Source: Aselliscus stoliczkanus
Lineage: Eukaryota > Chordata > Mammalia > Chiroptera > Hipposideridae
NCBI GenBank assembly: GCA_033961575.1
Contig: CM066733.1
Span: 66,710,921-66,774,920, forward strand
DNA: 64,000 nucleotides
Reading direction: 5' to 3'
The notes below the pieces were generated by a model. The model worked only from the letters and a program-made list of their open reading frames with translations. It searched no databases and was not told where the DNA came from. A program made the position numbers and the translations under genes. This document shows, one piece after another, positions 36,290-48,310 of this stretch. Positions within the stretch are counted from its first letter, which is position 1; the number at the start of each line of letters is the position of its first letter.

Positions 36290-37090
36290 AAACTCTTTGG
36301 AATAGTGGTGTCTTCAAACACCAATGACTAATTCTCTGATTCTCTAGACACTGACTTGGGTGTCTAACAACTCCATTAATTCTGGCACAATCTGCCTGGA
36401 ATTAGTCAGATCCCACACGTCAAAAGGCTCAGCACCACCAGGCTGCCCTCACTAAAGGTACCAATCACAAGTCCTGGGCCACCAGTACTTCTGACTAACT
36501 GGCTATAAACCAGGTTCCCAGACCCCCTAAGTTTCAACAATTAGCCATCATGGCTCACAGAACTCAGGAACACACTTTACTTATGCTTACCAGATATTAC
36601 AAAGGATACAAATGAACAGTCAGATGAAGAGGTACATAGGGTGAGGTTTGGAAGGGTCCTCAGCTTCCATTCTGTGGAGCTGGGGTGTGCCACCCTCCCT
36701 GCAGGTGGGTACATTCACCACCCTGGAAGTTCTTTGGGCCCTGTTGCTGAGAAACTTTTATGGTGATTTCATCACATATGCATGATGGATTTTGAACTTA
36801 ATCTCCAGTCTCTCTCCTCTCCTCTGAGGTTGGAGGGAGGGTGAAGCTGCAAGTTCCAGGCTTCTAATCAAAGCTTGGTCTTCATGGTGACAATACTAGG
36901 GGCCACCAAGAGTTGCCATATGAGGAAAAAGATGTTTCTATCACCCAGGAAGTTGCATGGGTTTTAGGAACTCTGTCAGGAACCAGAGACCAAGTCCAAA
37001 GATTAGTATAAGTGGCTCCTTTCACATCTATCACTCTGAAAATTTCAAGGGTTTTAGGAGTTCTGTGTCAGGCACAAAGAACAAAGACCA
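36290..37090. mobile_element. Ancient LTR-like repeat, family not assigned
   Basis: Phrases such as 'ggctcacagaactcagga', 'atattacaaaggataca', 'ggccaccaagagttgcc' and 'agggttttaggagttctgtg' are ones I recall from an old mammalian LTR family. The module 'aagttgcatgggttttaggaactctgt' at about 36950 is partly repeated at about 37045, suggesting an internal duplication. I do not assign a name or strand. Confidence 0.45.
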
Positions 37091-37585
37091 AATATGTATG
37101 TTTCTTATTCTGAAACAAGAATGAAGAAAATTTTCTATGACTTAGGAAGTTTTAAGATGAACCTAAGAAAGAAAGTAATATCTTTCTATGTTTGCATAGG
37201 ATAAAATACAACTGTTGTAAGATATGTAAATATGATAAAATGGAGTCCTGAACATGCTGGGGGTGAAGTGAAAGGAGAATGGAGTTCCTAATAGGAAGCA
37301 ATCATGAAGTACTTAGAAAACTAGGAAAGTACACATGGGTAGAAATGGTAAAAAAGGGAAAATATAGAAAGGTTTCTTGATAAGGGTTTGCCTTGATCAT
37401 ACATTTTACTTATAATATTGTGTACTCTTGAGCCAATTATGGATGGCCATTTTGATTTACTACTTTATTCTCTAATCTGTATTTAGCACCTTATTAGGTA
37501 GAATCTGGTTTGAAAAAAAAAATCATGTTTTCACCCACAAACCTATTTCCCATATCCCTTTGTTAACAATCTTCCTGTCATGTTA
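37091..37585. other. Non-coding stretch, nothing recognised
   Basis: AT-rich DNA without a recognised gene or repeat. Confidence 0.4.
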
Positions 37586-38273
37586 CAGTGGTCTGCCCTT
37601 ATCCTCAGGGGATGACTGAAACCATTAATAGTACTGAACCATATATATATACTATGGTTTTCCCTATACATACATACTTATGATGAAGTTTAATTTATAA
37701 ATTAGGCACAGTAAGAATTAATAACTAAGAATAATATAGAATCATTATAACAATATACTGCAATAAAAATTATATTCTCTCTCCCAAAATATCTTAGTGT
37801 ACACACTCACCCTTCTTATGATAAAGACATAAGATGATTAACTGTCCACATCATGACAGCGTTAAGCTACTAGTGACTTTCTGACATACATAACAAATAC
37901 TTTGTGGCTTCTTTCTGGCATATCCGAATCACCAGCATCACTATTCTCATGCTTGGGGCCATTATTAAGTAGAATAAGGATTGCTTGAGCACAAGCACTG
38001 TGATTCCATGATAATCAATCTGATAACAGATGGTTACTAAGTGACTACCGGGCAGGGAGGGTATACAGTGGGAAGAGGCCAGAGGATGGAAGGGATGAGT
38101 CAACTCTCACAAGGGACATCATATGATTTCATCACACTATTCAGAAAATCATGCAAGTTGAAAATTATTAAATGTTTATTTCTGGAACTTTTCATTTAAT
38201 ATTTTCAGACTGAGATTGATCTTGGGCAATTGAAATCATGGACAGTGCAACCATAGGTAAGGGGGGACTACTG
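37586..38273 (-). mobile_element. Tigger/pogo-type DNA transposon relic
   Basis: The element is flanked by TA dinucleotides (37584-37585 and 38274-38275) and has inverted ends: CAGTGGTCTGCCCTTATCC at the left, and the right end ends GGGGGACTACTG. The minus strand at 37870-38103 encodes a degenerate start of a pogo-like transposase (MAPS... followed by a conserved-looking RICQKEATK run in place of the usual basic segment), then breaks. Most of the transposase is deleted, so it is non-autonomous and fossil. Confidence 0.8.
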
Positions 38274-38275
38274 TA

Positions 38276-39134
38276 ATTCCAAGTTTTAATGATCAAGGAA
38301 AACTGCTAGCCACCGCCCTTTAATTAATTTCTACCTGTAACTACAGCTGAGTTGACAATGGAGAGACATATTATAACACAAGGGGCACTGAGCACTGTGA
38401 GGCAAGGACACAAACTTTCTTCACACTGACTACCAGCCCCTCTGCTCTGCTGCTTCTGTGTTGCTTACATGGGGAAAGCAGCAGGAGTGAAATGAGCATT
38501 TGGAAGAAAGGATGCAATTTTTTTAAGTATGCAAGGTAAAGAGCACACATAGAGATTTATATCATTTTTATATTGCACAACAGGTCCTGATATAAAACTT
38601 AAAAACTGGTTTAGGAAGCAGCATGGCAGTTGTGACAGGAGAGCCTTTTTCATTTTTAATCTTTCTGAACAGAAATAAAAATATGACTGAGTTAGATGGC
38701 AGGCATAGTATAAAAAGCAAACATATATACTGTGTAATTTGACAAATCTTTATCATGAACATTGGTATAGTTCATGGTGCATAAGGACATGTTTTAAGCT
38801 TTTTCTTTTGTTTTATAACTAAATAGTAAGGAATAGGTAGAAGAGACGTCTAGAAAAAGACACTTTTCCTGAAGGGGTAGCAGAGAGCTGAATTAATGAT
38901 TAATAAGATTAGAAAATTTGTTTCCTTCAGATCTTGAGATTTTTCTCATTATCAGCCATGGAAACACCTGTACTACAAAGGTCGCATGCTACAAGTTGTA
39001 TATAACATTTTAAGAGGCACTCACTTCATTCTATCTGGCATTATCCTCATTTGTTTTCTTGTTTCCCCCAATAGTTATGTAAGTTAATATGTATTTAAGA
39101 GCTGCTCTGGGCCATGTACCGTGTGGTACTTTTT
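38276..39134. other. Non-coding stretch, nothing recognised
   Basis: No gene supported. Two short minus-strand open frames (62 and 64 codons, 38465-38762) lack recognisable domains. Confidence 0.4.
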
Positions 39135-39151
39135 ACAAGTATTGTTTCTAG

Positions 39152-39271
39152 GGGCCGGCCGAGTGGCGCAGTGGTTAAGCGCTGGCTTAGGAAGCCAGCA
39201 GCCCCGGTTCGGTCCCACATGTGAGGGCCAGTGACACTGCCCTCAAAAAAAAAAAAAAAAAAAAAAAAGCC
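39152..39271 (+). mobile_element. Short-form tRNA-derived SINE with target-site duplication
   Basis: A 17-bp perfect duplication (ACAAGTATTGTTTCTAG) lies at 39135-39151 and 39272-39288. The A box TGGCGCAGTGG (39164-39174) is intact; the B box lacks one base (GGTTCGGTCCC). The poly(A) tail is about 24 bases and almost pure, suggesting a recent insertion. Confidence 0.95.
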
Positions 39272-39304
39272 ACAAGTATTGTTTCTAGTCTTTAAAAGAC
39301 CTCT

Positions 39305-39348
39305 CCAATAAAAAAAAAAAGAAAAAGAAAAAAAGAAAATAAAAAATA
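39305..39348 (+). mobile_element. Tail-only retroposed insertion (44 bp)
   Basis: A 12-bp duplication (TAAAAGACCTCT) at 39293-39304 and 39349-39360 brackets a 44-bp insert that is only CCAATAAA followed by an A-rich tail. CCAATAAA is the 3' end of the long SINE, so the insert looks like an extremely 5'-truncated copy that retained only the end of the body and poly(A). Confidence 0.75.
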
Positions 39349-39364
39349 TAAAAGACCTCTGAAT

Positions 39365-39780
39365 CGTGTACAGCATCATCTTCCTTGTTAGAGGAAGAAA
39401 CTAGGTTCAGAGATGTTGAGCCTTTGGTCGAGGAAGCTAGAACATGATCACAGATTTGTGAACTTCTAATCCACGATCCTTCCATGTGCTATAGCTGTAA
39501 ACTGTGAGAACAAGTTTTGTCCTCTTCATTCATTCCCAAAGCCCCTGGCACCATGCTGTGTATGTCATAGGTGGTCAGTGAACATTTATTTATCTGACAT
39601 GAATTTGGTGAGGCCTAGGAGTCATAGGCAACCAAGAGTTCTGGTTCTACCAGTGGCTCTGTCCCCAATTTACTTGGAAGAATATATCATCAAATCACTA
39701 AAAGTTTCAATTCCCCGATTATAAAATGAGAATTAAAAACTTGTAAGAGCTAAATGATAGCATGTAGTATAAATTACTCT
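39365..39780 (+). repeat. MIR/L2-type fragments
   Basis: Around 39380-39440 the text 'gaggaagaaactaggttcagagatgttgag' fits the MIR core. A 3'-end phrase 'gcaccatgctgtgtatgtcata' follows near 39550, and a second MIR runs from about 39630 to 39770 ('ggttctaccagtggctctg', 'gattataaaatgag'). They are ancient and diverged. Confidence 0.6.
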
Positions 39781-41593
39781 ACATGTTGTGTAAAACCTCT
39801 CTACATTCACTCATGCTGTTACCTCACTGGCCATCCTAACACATCATTTAACCTATCAGGAACGTTGGTTCAGCCTCCTACAGTTCTCCATGAAGTACCC
39901 ATTATTATCCTATTTTGCATCTTTTTGCATTCAAGACTAGCAACTTCAGGCGATTTTCTATACCAGCAGTAGAATGTAATACAGGGTTCAAGATCTAATC
40001 TATTACTTAGGCCACGACCCAACACATTTTTTGTTCACTAATCTGTACCTTTGGTGAGTCTCCCACAATCAGTAGTATATCAATGAGTTTTAAACCATCT
40101 CCTGGTGCTCATTTTTTTATTGACTAATGCTTCCCTGCTTACTCCCAATAGTATTTTGTTAGGCATATCAAAAATATTAAATTGTCTGGGCAATTTTATG
40201 GGATAGTGGAAATGTGTTTTCTCTCTTCTTGATTCTATAAAATGCAGTAAGTGTCGTGCTTGAGCTATAAATTGTATGATGCATGGCAATGCCCAGGGCC
40301 CTATTATCATAGTATATGGGGCTGGGATGGACCGCCATCTCCTGTAACTAGAATGAAAGACAGCAGTTGGAAGGGCAAAGTGACCTACAGAAAATCTGAA
40401 TTTATGAATTGCTTGTCAAAATGTTGCAAATGGTGATGCTGTGTATTTTTTAAGGTAGGCTGAGAACATACAGATGGAGAAACTGAACCCTTGTGTAGTG
40501 AAGAGCAAGAAAACCAGTAAGCATCCTGATGCAATATTACATGGTGATTCTAAAACTGTCTTCAGGAAAAATGGCTAGAGGATTAACTGCTCCTTGAAAA
40601 TACCCTCTTTTTTTATGCTTTGATATCTTTCTCTAAGCCCCAAGCACTTAACATCCTTGACAGTGATAGAAAATAGACAGCTAGAAGAATTTTATCTAAC
40701 AGTGGTACCATCTGGGGTTTGAAATGGTTGGTGACGCTGTGCATGTTCTAGAACACCAGTGTTTCAGTTAAAAGATTATAAATTTGAAAAAACGTGGATG
40801 TGATATTAGGAACACAGAGAATGATTTTACATTTTTCTCTGCTCTGACAAGTCCACTTTATAGCTTTCCCTACTCTTGTCTTTGCATTTTTTTACAAGAT
40901 TGTGCTTATTTATGGAACATGCCAGGGAGTCAACTGTTTGCATCTTTGTCCTGGAATTGTGTTTATTTGATTGCCCGGGACACATATTTTTCTTGACTAC
41001 TGATTTGATCCATTGTTAAAGATACTAGGTATATTTCTTTATTTCTAAAACCTTAAGATTCAGGTCATTATGGTCATTCAGTCTTGGTGTATCCAATGGT
41101 ATATAAATTAGTTGTTTCCATGCCATAAACTTTGTTAACTGCTATAGAAGAGAACTTGCTGCCAAGCTAGTTTAAACAAATATTAAACATCATGTAAACC
41201 ACATTAATTATGACCTAGTTAGACTTTCTCAGGCAGGGGTCAAAAGTCAAAAGTGCTTATGAGTGTGTTATATAAATTCATAAAATGGGTTTCTGTGATG
41301 TCATAAGTCACTGTGGAACCTGGTGAACTGGAAAGTGCATGACTTGTGCAATAGTGTTAAAAATATGTGAATAAACTACTCTGCCAGCCAAACAGAATCC
41401 ATGGATAAGCTGAGATATGCAGCAGGCGGGGACTAAAGGAACTCTAATTCCCTCTGTGGGAGGGACTGCTGACATGCGAACGATCAATCATGGCCAGCAC
41501 TGACCTTGGCTTCGCTTAGCGCTCCAGGCAGTCAGGAAGGAATGCAGCTCAGATCTAACTCAATAAGTCATGAAGGACTCAAATGGTATAATA
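39781..41593. other. Unique non-coding stretch
   Basis: No gene or recognised repeat. Open frames at 39754-39972, 40080-40310 and 40784-40996 are short and lack recognised domains. Confidence 0.4.
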
Positions 41594-41839
41594 GAGCTGA
41601 CCCTTGAACAGCGTAGGAGGTTAGGGGCGCCCACTGCCCGCGCAGTCTAAAATCCTTTTAAAGTAAGTGGCCCTCCTCATTCTGGATTCCCAACCGTCCA
41701 GGGACCCTTGAATAATGCGGGTTTGAATTGTGCGGGTCTATTGAACCCAGCGGTCAACCGAACTGAGTGAGTGAACTGAAAAAACGTGCGTGTAAGTGCA
41801 ACTATGCAATTCAAACCCACGTTGTTTAAGGGTCAACTG
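41594..41839 (+). mobile_element. MER28/Tigger2-type DNA transposon
   Basis: TA dinucleotides flank the copy (41592-41593 and 41840-41841). The left end reads GAGCTGACCCTTGAACAGCG and the right end GTTTAAGGGTCAACTG, complementary inverted repeats of the Tigger2 group (consensus CAGTTGACCCTTGAACAA). The core holds 'ggttaggggcgcc' and 'ggtttgaattgtgcgggtc'. It has no transposase and is a short non-autonomous relic. Confidence 0.85.
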
Positions 41840-41944
41840 TATGTAACTAGCGGTTAGTTGAAATCTGTTTGCCGAGTTTCTGTAGTAACATCAATACAAG
41901 TCAGTGCTTTTCTGTTCCCATCAAAGACAAGATGCAGGGCAGTG

Positions 41945-42180
41945 CAACTAGTGGTCAACAGCACAGGCTCCAAAGCTGTATTCTTTGGGAAGGAGGAACT
42001 TTCTGCTCTGTGTGAGCTGTGACAACATTGGCATGTTACTAGAGCTCTGCTCTCAGCTGCACATCTGTAAAGTAAGGATACTAATAGTATATACTAATAG
42101 TATATACCTCCATGGTTGTTTTAAAGATAAAAGAATAATACACAGGGCTGTCACGTAGTGTTACACAAACATTTATTATT
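41945..42180 (+). repeat. MIR SINE with an internal 13-bp duplication
   Basis: The MIR layout is clear: 'gtggtcaacagcacaggctc' head, a 'catctgtaaagtaaggata' core, and a 'gtgttacacaaacatttattatta' tail. A 13-bp unit (ACTAATAGTATAT) is duplicated at 42080-42092 and 42093-42105. Confidence 0.75.
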
Positions 42181-42925
42181 ATGAAATAATAGTCAGATAA
42201 CTGATTATGATTAGTTCCAGCCTCTCCTAAATACTAGAAAAAAGTACTACAAGTTCCATTTTCTAGACATCAGTTAAGTGGTGGATAAACACATATTTTA
42301 TTGCACATAAAGTCATGGATTATTAGAGCCATTAGGAAACTTCGAGAATGCCAAGTTGAACCTGTAAGTTTAAAATAAGAGGTATTATATCCAGGTACTA
42401 TAAATAATTTGTTTCTAGTCATACTTCTTATAAAAAGAAGTAAATGAGCAGAATGCAGGTGTCCTTTGAATACAAGATCCAGTGATTTTCCTGAGACACT
42501 CTGCTGTATATATAAATTAAACAAGTTAATTTCTTCCTGACATTGTGAGCTAGAAGTTGTCCCTATATTTTCCGTGGAACTGGACTATAGGTGTGGAATA
42601 TAGGAGTAAGATTTTGTCATCTGCTTAGTGTCAAGGCAGCTATTTTCTCCAGTTCACTAAGCCAGCATGTTTTATCTGTTGTGGCAGCTAGTGCCAATTA
42701 GATGTGATCCTTTCAAGTGCAAATGACATCAGAGCAGAGAAGAAGATCCTCTATAATACAAACATCAGGAAAGAGACCTGTACTCCTAAACTTTATATGC
42801 AAGGGCAAACACACTGTCTTCCTGCAGCTGGAAGGAAATACATGTGATTAGAAATAGGCTTTTAATAAAACACAATTTACCTGGCAAGAAAATTAGGAAT
42901 TCAGATATGAAGAGGATTGCTTTGA
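42181..42925. other. Non-coding stretch, nothing recognised
   Basis: No gene or repeat family recognised. The 84-codon minus-strand open frame at 42270-42524 has no recognised domain. Confidence 0.4.
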
Positions 42926-43105
42926 CAGTGGTTCTCAACCCTCATTGCACATCAAAATAATCAGGGAGAGTTTTAAAACTACAAATTCTCAAGACCCACT
43001 CCAGATATTGTGATGAATGTAGTCAGGAATGTGGCCATCCAAAACAAAGGTATTTTTTAAACATCCTGGTTGACTCTAATGTGAAACCAAAGGTTAAGAA
43101 CCATA
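42926..43105 (+). mobile_element. MER5A-type hAT-Charlie element
   Basis: The copy starts CAGTGGTTCTCAACC, the MER5A terminus, and ends with the complementary 'aggttaagaacca'. The core 'ttgcacatcaaaataatcagggagag' and the mirrored 'tggttgactctaatgtgaaacc' fit the palindromic structure of MER5A. It is an ancient non-autonomous element. Confidence 0.85.
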
Positions 43106-43389
43106 AACATAAAAGCAATTTTCTCACTGAGCCTCTACTGGAATGGCTTCTTCCCTCATTACCATCTTATTCAAATAACCCCTATTTGAAAGTTGAAGAT
43201 TATCATTATATGTATCATTTCCATTCATCAATTCTTTTATTAACTTGAAGATGTATTAAATATTTTTATGTGTCTAACATGACACCAGGTGTTGGGATTG
43301 CAACAATGAGCTTTAAGGAAGAAAAGGCCTTAGCTTTTACTATTTGCTCTGACTGGATCTCCATAAATGCTCAACTTAAATCAGAGTTA
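43106..43389. other. Non-coding stretch with weak ancient repeat text
   Basis: Positions 43200-43330 carry a 'gtgtctaacatgacaccaggtgttgggattgc' phrase of the kind found in L2/MIR-type repeats. Nothing more can be said. Confidence 0.35.
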
Positions 43390-43935
43390 ATGAATAAAAC
43401 AAAAAATGGGGGATATGCTATTCATAGACAGCATGATATTATATAGAGATAATCCTAAACAATCCACCAAGAAACTACTAGAGCTAATCAGCAAAGTCGT
43501 AGGATAAAACATCAACATGCAAAAATCAGTTTCACTTTTATACAATTTGAAAAGGAAATTAATAAATCAATTCCATTTTCAGTAGCATCCAAAAGGACAA
43601 AATAATTAAGAATAAATCTAACCAAGGAGATGAAGGATTTATATACTGAAAACTACTAAACATGGCTGAAGGTCATTAAAGAAGATGTAAGAAAATGAAA
43701 AGACATCCTATGTTCATGGATTGAAAGACTTAATATTGTTAAGATGGTAATACTGCCCTCAAATAATCTAGCATGTCTGTCAATATAATCCCTATCAAAA
43801 TCCCAATGGCTTCTCTTATTTTTATTTTGTACTCAAATGGAAAATCCAATCTTGTAATATATGTGAAATTCAAAGGGGCCTAACGTAGCCAAAACAATAT
43901 TGAAAAAGAAGAACAAAGTTCCAGATTTTGACCCC
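43390..43935 (+). pseudogene. L1 ORF2 fragment (RT region), sense
   Basis: Clear L1 ORF2 wording from the catalytic region on: 'gctattcatagacagcatgatattatatag' encodes FIDSMILY, where active L1 has FADD. This is followed by text for the fingers/thumb region ('aaacatcaacatgcaaaaatcag', 'aaggatttatatactgaaaactac', 'tcatggattgaaagacttaat'). Frameshifts and the altered catalytic motif show it is dead. It ends just before a SINE. Confidence 0.8.
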
Positions 43936-43944
43936 CTTGCCCTC

Positions 43945-44090
43945 ATTTTTTTTTGAGGGCAGTGTCACTGGCCATCATTTTTTTTTTTTTTTTTTGAGGG
44001 CAGTGTCACTGGCCCTCATATGTGGAACTGAACTGGGTCCGCTGGCTTCCCAGGCCAGCGCTTAACCACCGCGCCACTTGAGCGGCCCCC
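43945..44090 (-). mobile_element. Antisense short SINE with duplicated tail
   Basis: Flanked by CTTGCCCTC (43936-43944 and 44092-44100). The main copy (about 43978-44087) reads as reverse SINE with an intact-looking A box complement (CCACCGCGCCA). Left of it is a second, truncated tail: a T run then GAGGGCAGTGTCACTGGCC (about 43946-43974), the same 3' end again. One insertion carrying two 3' ends suggests a tail-to-body duplication or nested copy. Confidence 0.85.
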
Positions 44091-44100
44091 ACTTGCCCTC

Positions 44101-45096
44101 TTAATGTATCTTATTTTACTCATTCCTACGGCCCCCTCTCACCTGTAAATTCTAAAAGAGCCCCTGTTTTGTGACTGAGCTACAGAATACTGGACTTTAT
44201 GCCTCTCCTATTAGACTTAAAGAAGTATGTTAACTGATAAAATGTAAGGATTTGTTGAGTATGCAATGCACCAACTCTATGCTAGGCCTTTAGAGCATAC
44301 ATGGTAAATTAGGAGCAACGATGCACATGTTAGTAAGTTGAGTTGGCAAACACCTCTGGTGTGATGTTTTCAATACATCTAAAACACTCCTGGGCCCTAA
44401 AATATAATTTGTAGTCTCATGTAAATTGTACAAGGGAAGAACCAGGACTTGCATCTTTTTTTAAAAAGGCAGATATTCCAGAAGAGGAAACAAATTAGAC
44501 CAGTGATAATTTTGTTTATATTAATTTCATACAATAAGATTTCTTTCCTCCATATAGCTGAATTCAGTTAACTCTGGGTAAATTAAGACAGTAGTGATTC
44601 ATATGAAGTTTGTGACATGAATAAGAATGGGTAAATTTCAGCAAGATATATACTAGCAGTGGAAGAGGGCAGATCTCATCAACTACAAGCTGTAGGAAAT
44701 TTCTAGGCATTCAGAAAAGAAATAAGTGGCTAAAAAGAAGAAATGTATCCAGAATGAAAGAAAGTGAATTCTTCTTGGACGCCTTCGTAATTTTGCAACA
44801 CCTAACTCTAAATATATAGGGAAGAAGTCAACAGTGGATTTTCATATTACAGAAATGACTCTAAGCTGTAGTTTTCAAGCTGAGCACTATGTACTTCTGC
44901 ACTATCTTTCTGAAGAGAAAGTATGCCAGAAAAGCAACGTATAATGGTGAAGCTAGGACACAGGGGTCCTGGGGCTCTATATTGATAAGAGAGAAGTTTT
45001 ACTTTGATCGTTTTTAAATTCTGTTCCTTAACTTCTTTTGAATAATTAATTCCACTATATAGTTGATAGATTACTGATAATTAGATAATAAGTGGA
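44101..45096. other. Non-coding stretch, nothing recognised
   Basis: No gene or repeat family recognised in this AT-rich DNA. Confidence 0.4.
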
Positions 45097-45143
45097 AGAT
45101 AGATAGATGGATGGATAGATAGATAGATAGATAGATAGATAGT
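45097..45143. repeat. (GATA)n tetranucleotide microsatellite
   Basis: About 47 bp of GATA/GATG repeats, with two GATG variants at the left end. The minus-strand 76-codon open frame across it is low complexity. Confidence 0.95.
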
Positions 45144-46802
45144 AGATATGACAGATAATGTATAAACACAAGGAATATGACTGATTCCTGTGGGTGAAGG
45201 TGGCACACAGTGACCTTCTAATCTCTATGCTTTGCATCAGTCTTGTCTTCTTTCTCTCTTTCCTCAGGTACGGACCTACAATCAATTGCTTTGAGCAACA
45301 AAGTATTATTTAAGAGTGATCTCTGCATATGTCCTGCCGAATCAAAACAGATACGGAGTCTCTGTTTCTAGCCCTTGCACCATCTTGTTTCAGCCCTTAC
45401 ACCATCTTGTTTCTAATTCAACTTTTTTCTTTATTTACCTTGGAAAATCCAGTCACATAATTCTCTTCTAATTTTATTTTCAAACTCAACAGCCCTATAT
45501 AATAATAACAAAAAAATCTTAAAAATGAGTAAGTGGTAATAAAAACAGTAGTTTCATATTATATTTATTTATGAAGGAAATTAAGGATAACATCAAGAAT
45601 GAGAGCAAATATGCAGGATAAGGATGAAATGAAAAGTAAGTTTCCAATTGGTAAAACTTTTCCTTTCTCTTCTTCAACATTGAACACAAAATAATGTTTA
45701 AATATTTAAGTACTTGCCTCTTTCTTTAAGATGTTCCCTTATTCAGAAGTCAAGGGTAAATTTTATACCCACTCTGTGAAAGACTGTCTACTGACCTCAG
45801 TGTGAACACATTTTTTTGCATTTTCTGGGTTTCTTGCCTTACCTTCTAGGGAAGTTCCTGAAATGAGGAATAAAAATAGATATTCAGAGACTAGTGTAGT
45901 TATTTGATTCATCTCCTTGTCACCAGGGGAAAATTCACATCATTTAATTCCCCACCCTCGGGTCCTTGTATTTTCTCTGCTGTCTGTCACAGGAGTGCAA
46001 TGCAGATGCATATTAATGCAACCAGGCTAGGCAGCCACCCAAGGCATTTTTCACAGTTTGAAAAGTGTCTCAATGATATTTACAAAAGTCTCTGAGAGGA
46101 CAGTTGCATAAGCAGTTGTCAACCTTAGCAGAGTTTAGGAGACAAGGTGAGATCTAGAGGTGGTACTAAAAAAAACCCATAGCAAACGGTATCTATTTTT
46201 TATTCTTACTCTAAAGTCATAGGCTACGATATAAGCTTTGCAATATTGATATATTTGTAAGGACATGTCCTTGATCCATATAGAATTTTATTCCAACTAT
46301 CTTTGAACATCATTGAAAAAATAAATAAATAAAAATATTGATTCAGAATTGGAGGAAAAATCTACTTGTGAACAACTTTCCATCAAACACTTTATTTTGT
46401 TAATAGAGACACACATAAGAATAAATGTGATAGATAAGAGCCTATATGTTATACTTAACAAGATCAATGACAGATTCTCTTTCCCAAAATAAGATATTAC
46501 AAACTGACTAGATACAGAAAGTTTCACATTTGAATTTACTATACTATATTGACTTAAATGATAATATCATTTCCTATAAAAATACAAAAAGCCCAGAGAT
46601 ATCTAAGAAATATAATGATTAATACATGTGGCTAATTTACTTTTCAGTGTGCTTAGATTTGTTCTCTTTAATAACAGTGCCATTACTTGGACAAAAATAG
46701 AGAACTTTATATAAAAACTCAAAATTCAAAATTATGTCAATCAGCCATAATGCTGGGCAAAAACCAAAATGATAATATTGAAATTATAAAGAAAATGGCT
46801 GC
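45144..46802. other. Non-coding stretch with a small tandem duplication
   Basis: No gene supported. A 22-bp near-perfect tandem repeat lies at 45370-45391 and 45392-45413 (one G/A difference). The rest is AT-rich unique DNA. Confidence 0.45.
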
Positions 46803-46852
<50 letters not shown>

Positions 46853-46853
46853 T
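46803..46853. repeat. (TA)n microsatellite
   Basis: About 50 bp of alternating TA with a single TG interruption in the middle (about 46827). It is self-complementary and could form a hairpin. Confidence 0.97.
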
Positions 46854-47239
46854 AAGTTTGAGCCTGTCTCAGGAAAGCACCTTATAAACACATTCAACCT
46901 AAATTGTAAATAAATCGTTGCTGATTAAACAGAGATAGTGCTTATGTGTTTTGCATGTTGACAGATGGTGACTAAGTTCTTATGGAATTGAAGCTCTCAC
47001 TTGAAATTTAGGTCAACAGGGATCTTTATTTTTGTGTATGGCAGAACTTCCCAAAGGTCTGTTGAAAATACTGCATGTGAGGTTGGATAACACCTATCAG
47101 TGGAGAAAGTATGAAGTTCCGGGCTACTGGGCTGAGGGATCCCAACCAGAAAGCTGAAGAGAAGGGCATTCAAAAACTTACTAATTCATTCAACACTGTT
47201 AAGTACTTCTGATTTAGGAAAAAACAAACAGTTCAGTGT

Positions 47240-48310
47240 CCTTGTCACCTCCTCTTAGTCATCTTTACCAGTTTGTTATTCTATACCTGACTTTTAAATT
47301 TTAAGTTCCTCAAACATCTCTCCAAACCCTTTCTCTTCTGACTCAGAATCCTCTTACTCTATGCTCTAATCCACACCACTGCCTTCAAGTACAATATGTA
47401 TGCAAATCATTTTATTTTTCAAATTTATAACTCTTTTCTTCTGAGTCTGAACACATTTATCCAACTACTACTTTCCTAGCATATCTGTCTGACGTACTTT
47501 AAAGGCCACTCAGCTCAGCGTGTCTAAAATTAAATTTATTGCCTTTACCTCAAAACTGCTTCTTATCCAGGGTTACATATCTTAATGAGTGAAGCCATCA
47601 TTTGTATAATTGTGCAAGTCAGCTATCTGGCATTTAACCCTGATCACTCTTAGTTTCTCACCATCATAGCCAATACTTTTTCATTTGTTATTGATATTAC
47701 CTTCTAAATATTTCTCAATACTGCTTTCTTATCTTAACAATTTCATTCTCAGTTTCACCGACCTTCATCTCTTGGACTACTCTAATAGATAGCTAAAGGC
47801 TTTCACCTCTTTGAGTCCTGCCTCCTTTCAGTCCTTTCTGTACATGGCAAACAAAGTGATGTTTTTTAAAACAAGGATTTTATTATTACTCATTCCATCT
47901 CCCCAACTCCCCTGCTTCAACCTCTAAAAGTTCTTGCAACTTTTAGAATACCATGCTCTCTTTTTACGCTTGTCCTTTCTTCTATCTGTCTAGAATATTC
48001 TGTTCAAATTCACTTCTACTAAATTCTGATTTAACTGTCAGCTCTCAACTCACATGGCTTTTTCTTAAAATAGACTTCCTTCATGTCCCATATTAAATCA
48101 GGTCCTTTCATAGAATTTTAAAACACCTTGTGGTTATTTTTTTTTTTTCAGCATAATATGCTTAAGACTCTCTAAATATATTTGTGTGATCATTCCATGT
48201 CTGCTTCACCCTGTACACTATAGGTTCCACAAAGGCAGATACCATGTGTGTTTTCATGGTATGCATAGCACATATTTACGAGTTAGAAAATGTGTGCTAA
48301 GTAAATGAAA
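47240..48310 (+). mobile_element. Diverged L2 LINE, sense
   Basis: The pyrimidine-rich text keeps the L2 order toward its 3' end: a 'cttctatctgtctagaatattctgttc' phrase, then 'actgtcagctctcaactcacatggc', 'agacttccttcatgtccc', and the terminal 'tataggttccacaaaggcagataccatgtgtg'. It is strongly diverged and non-coding. Confidence 0.6.
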
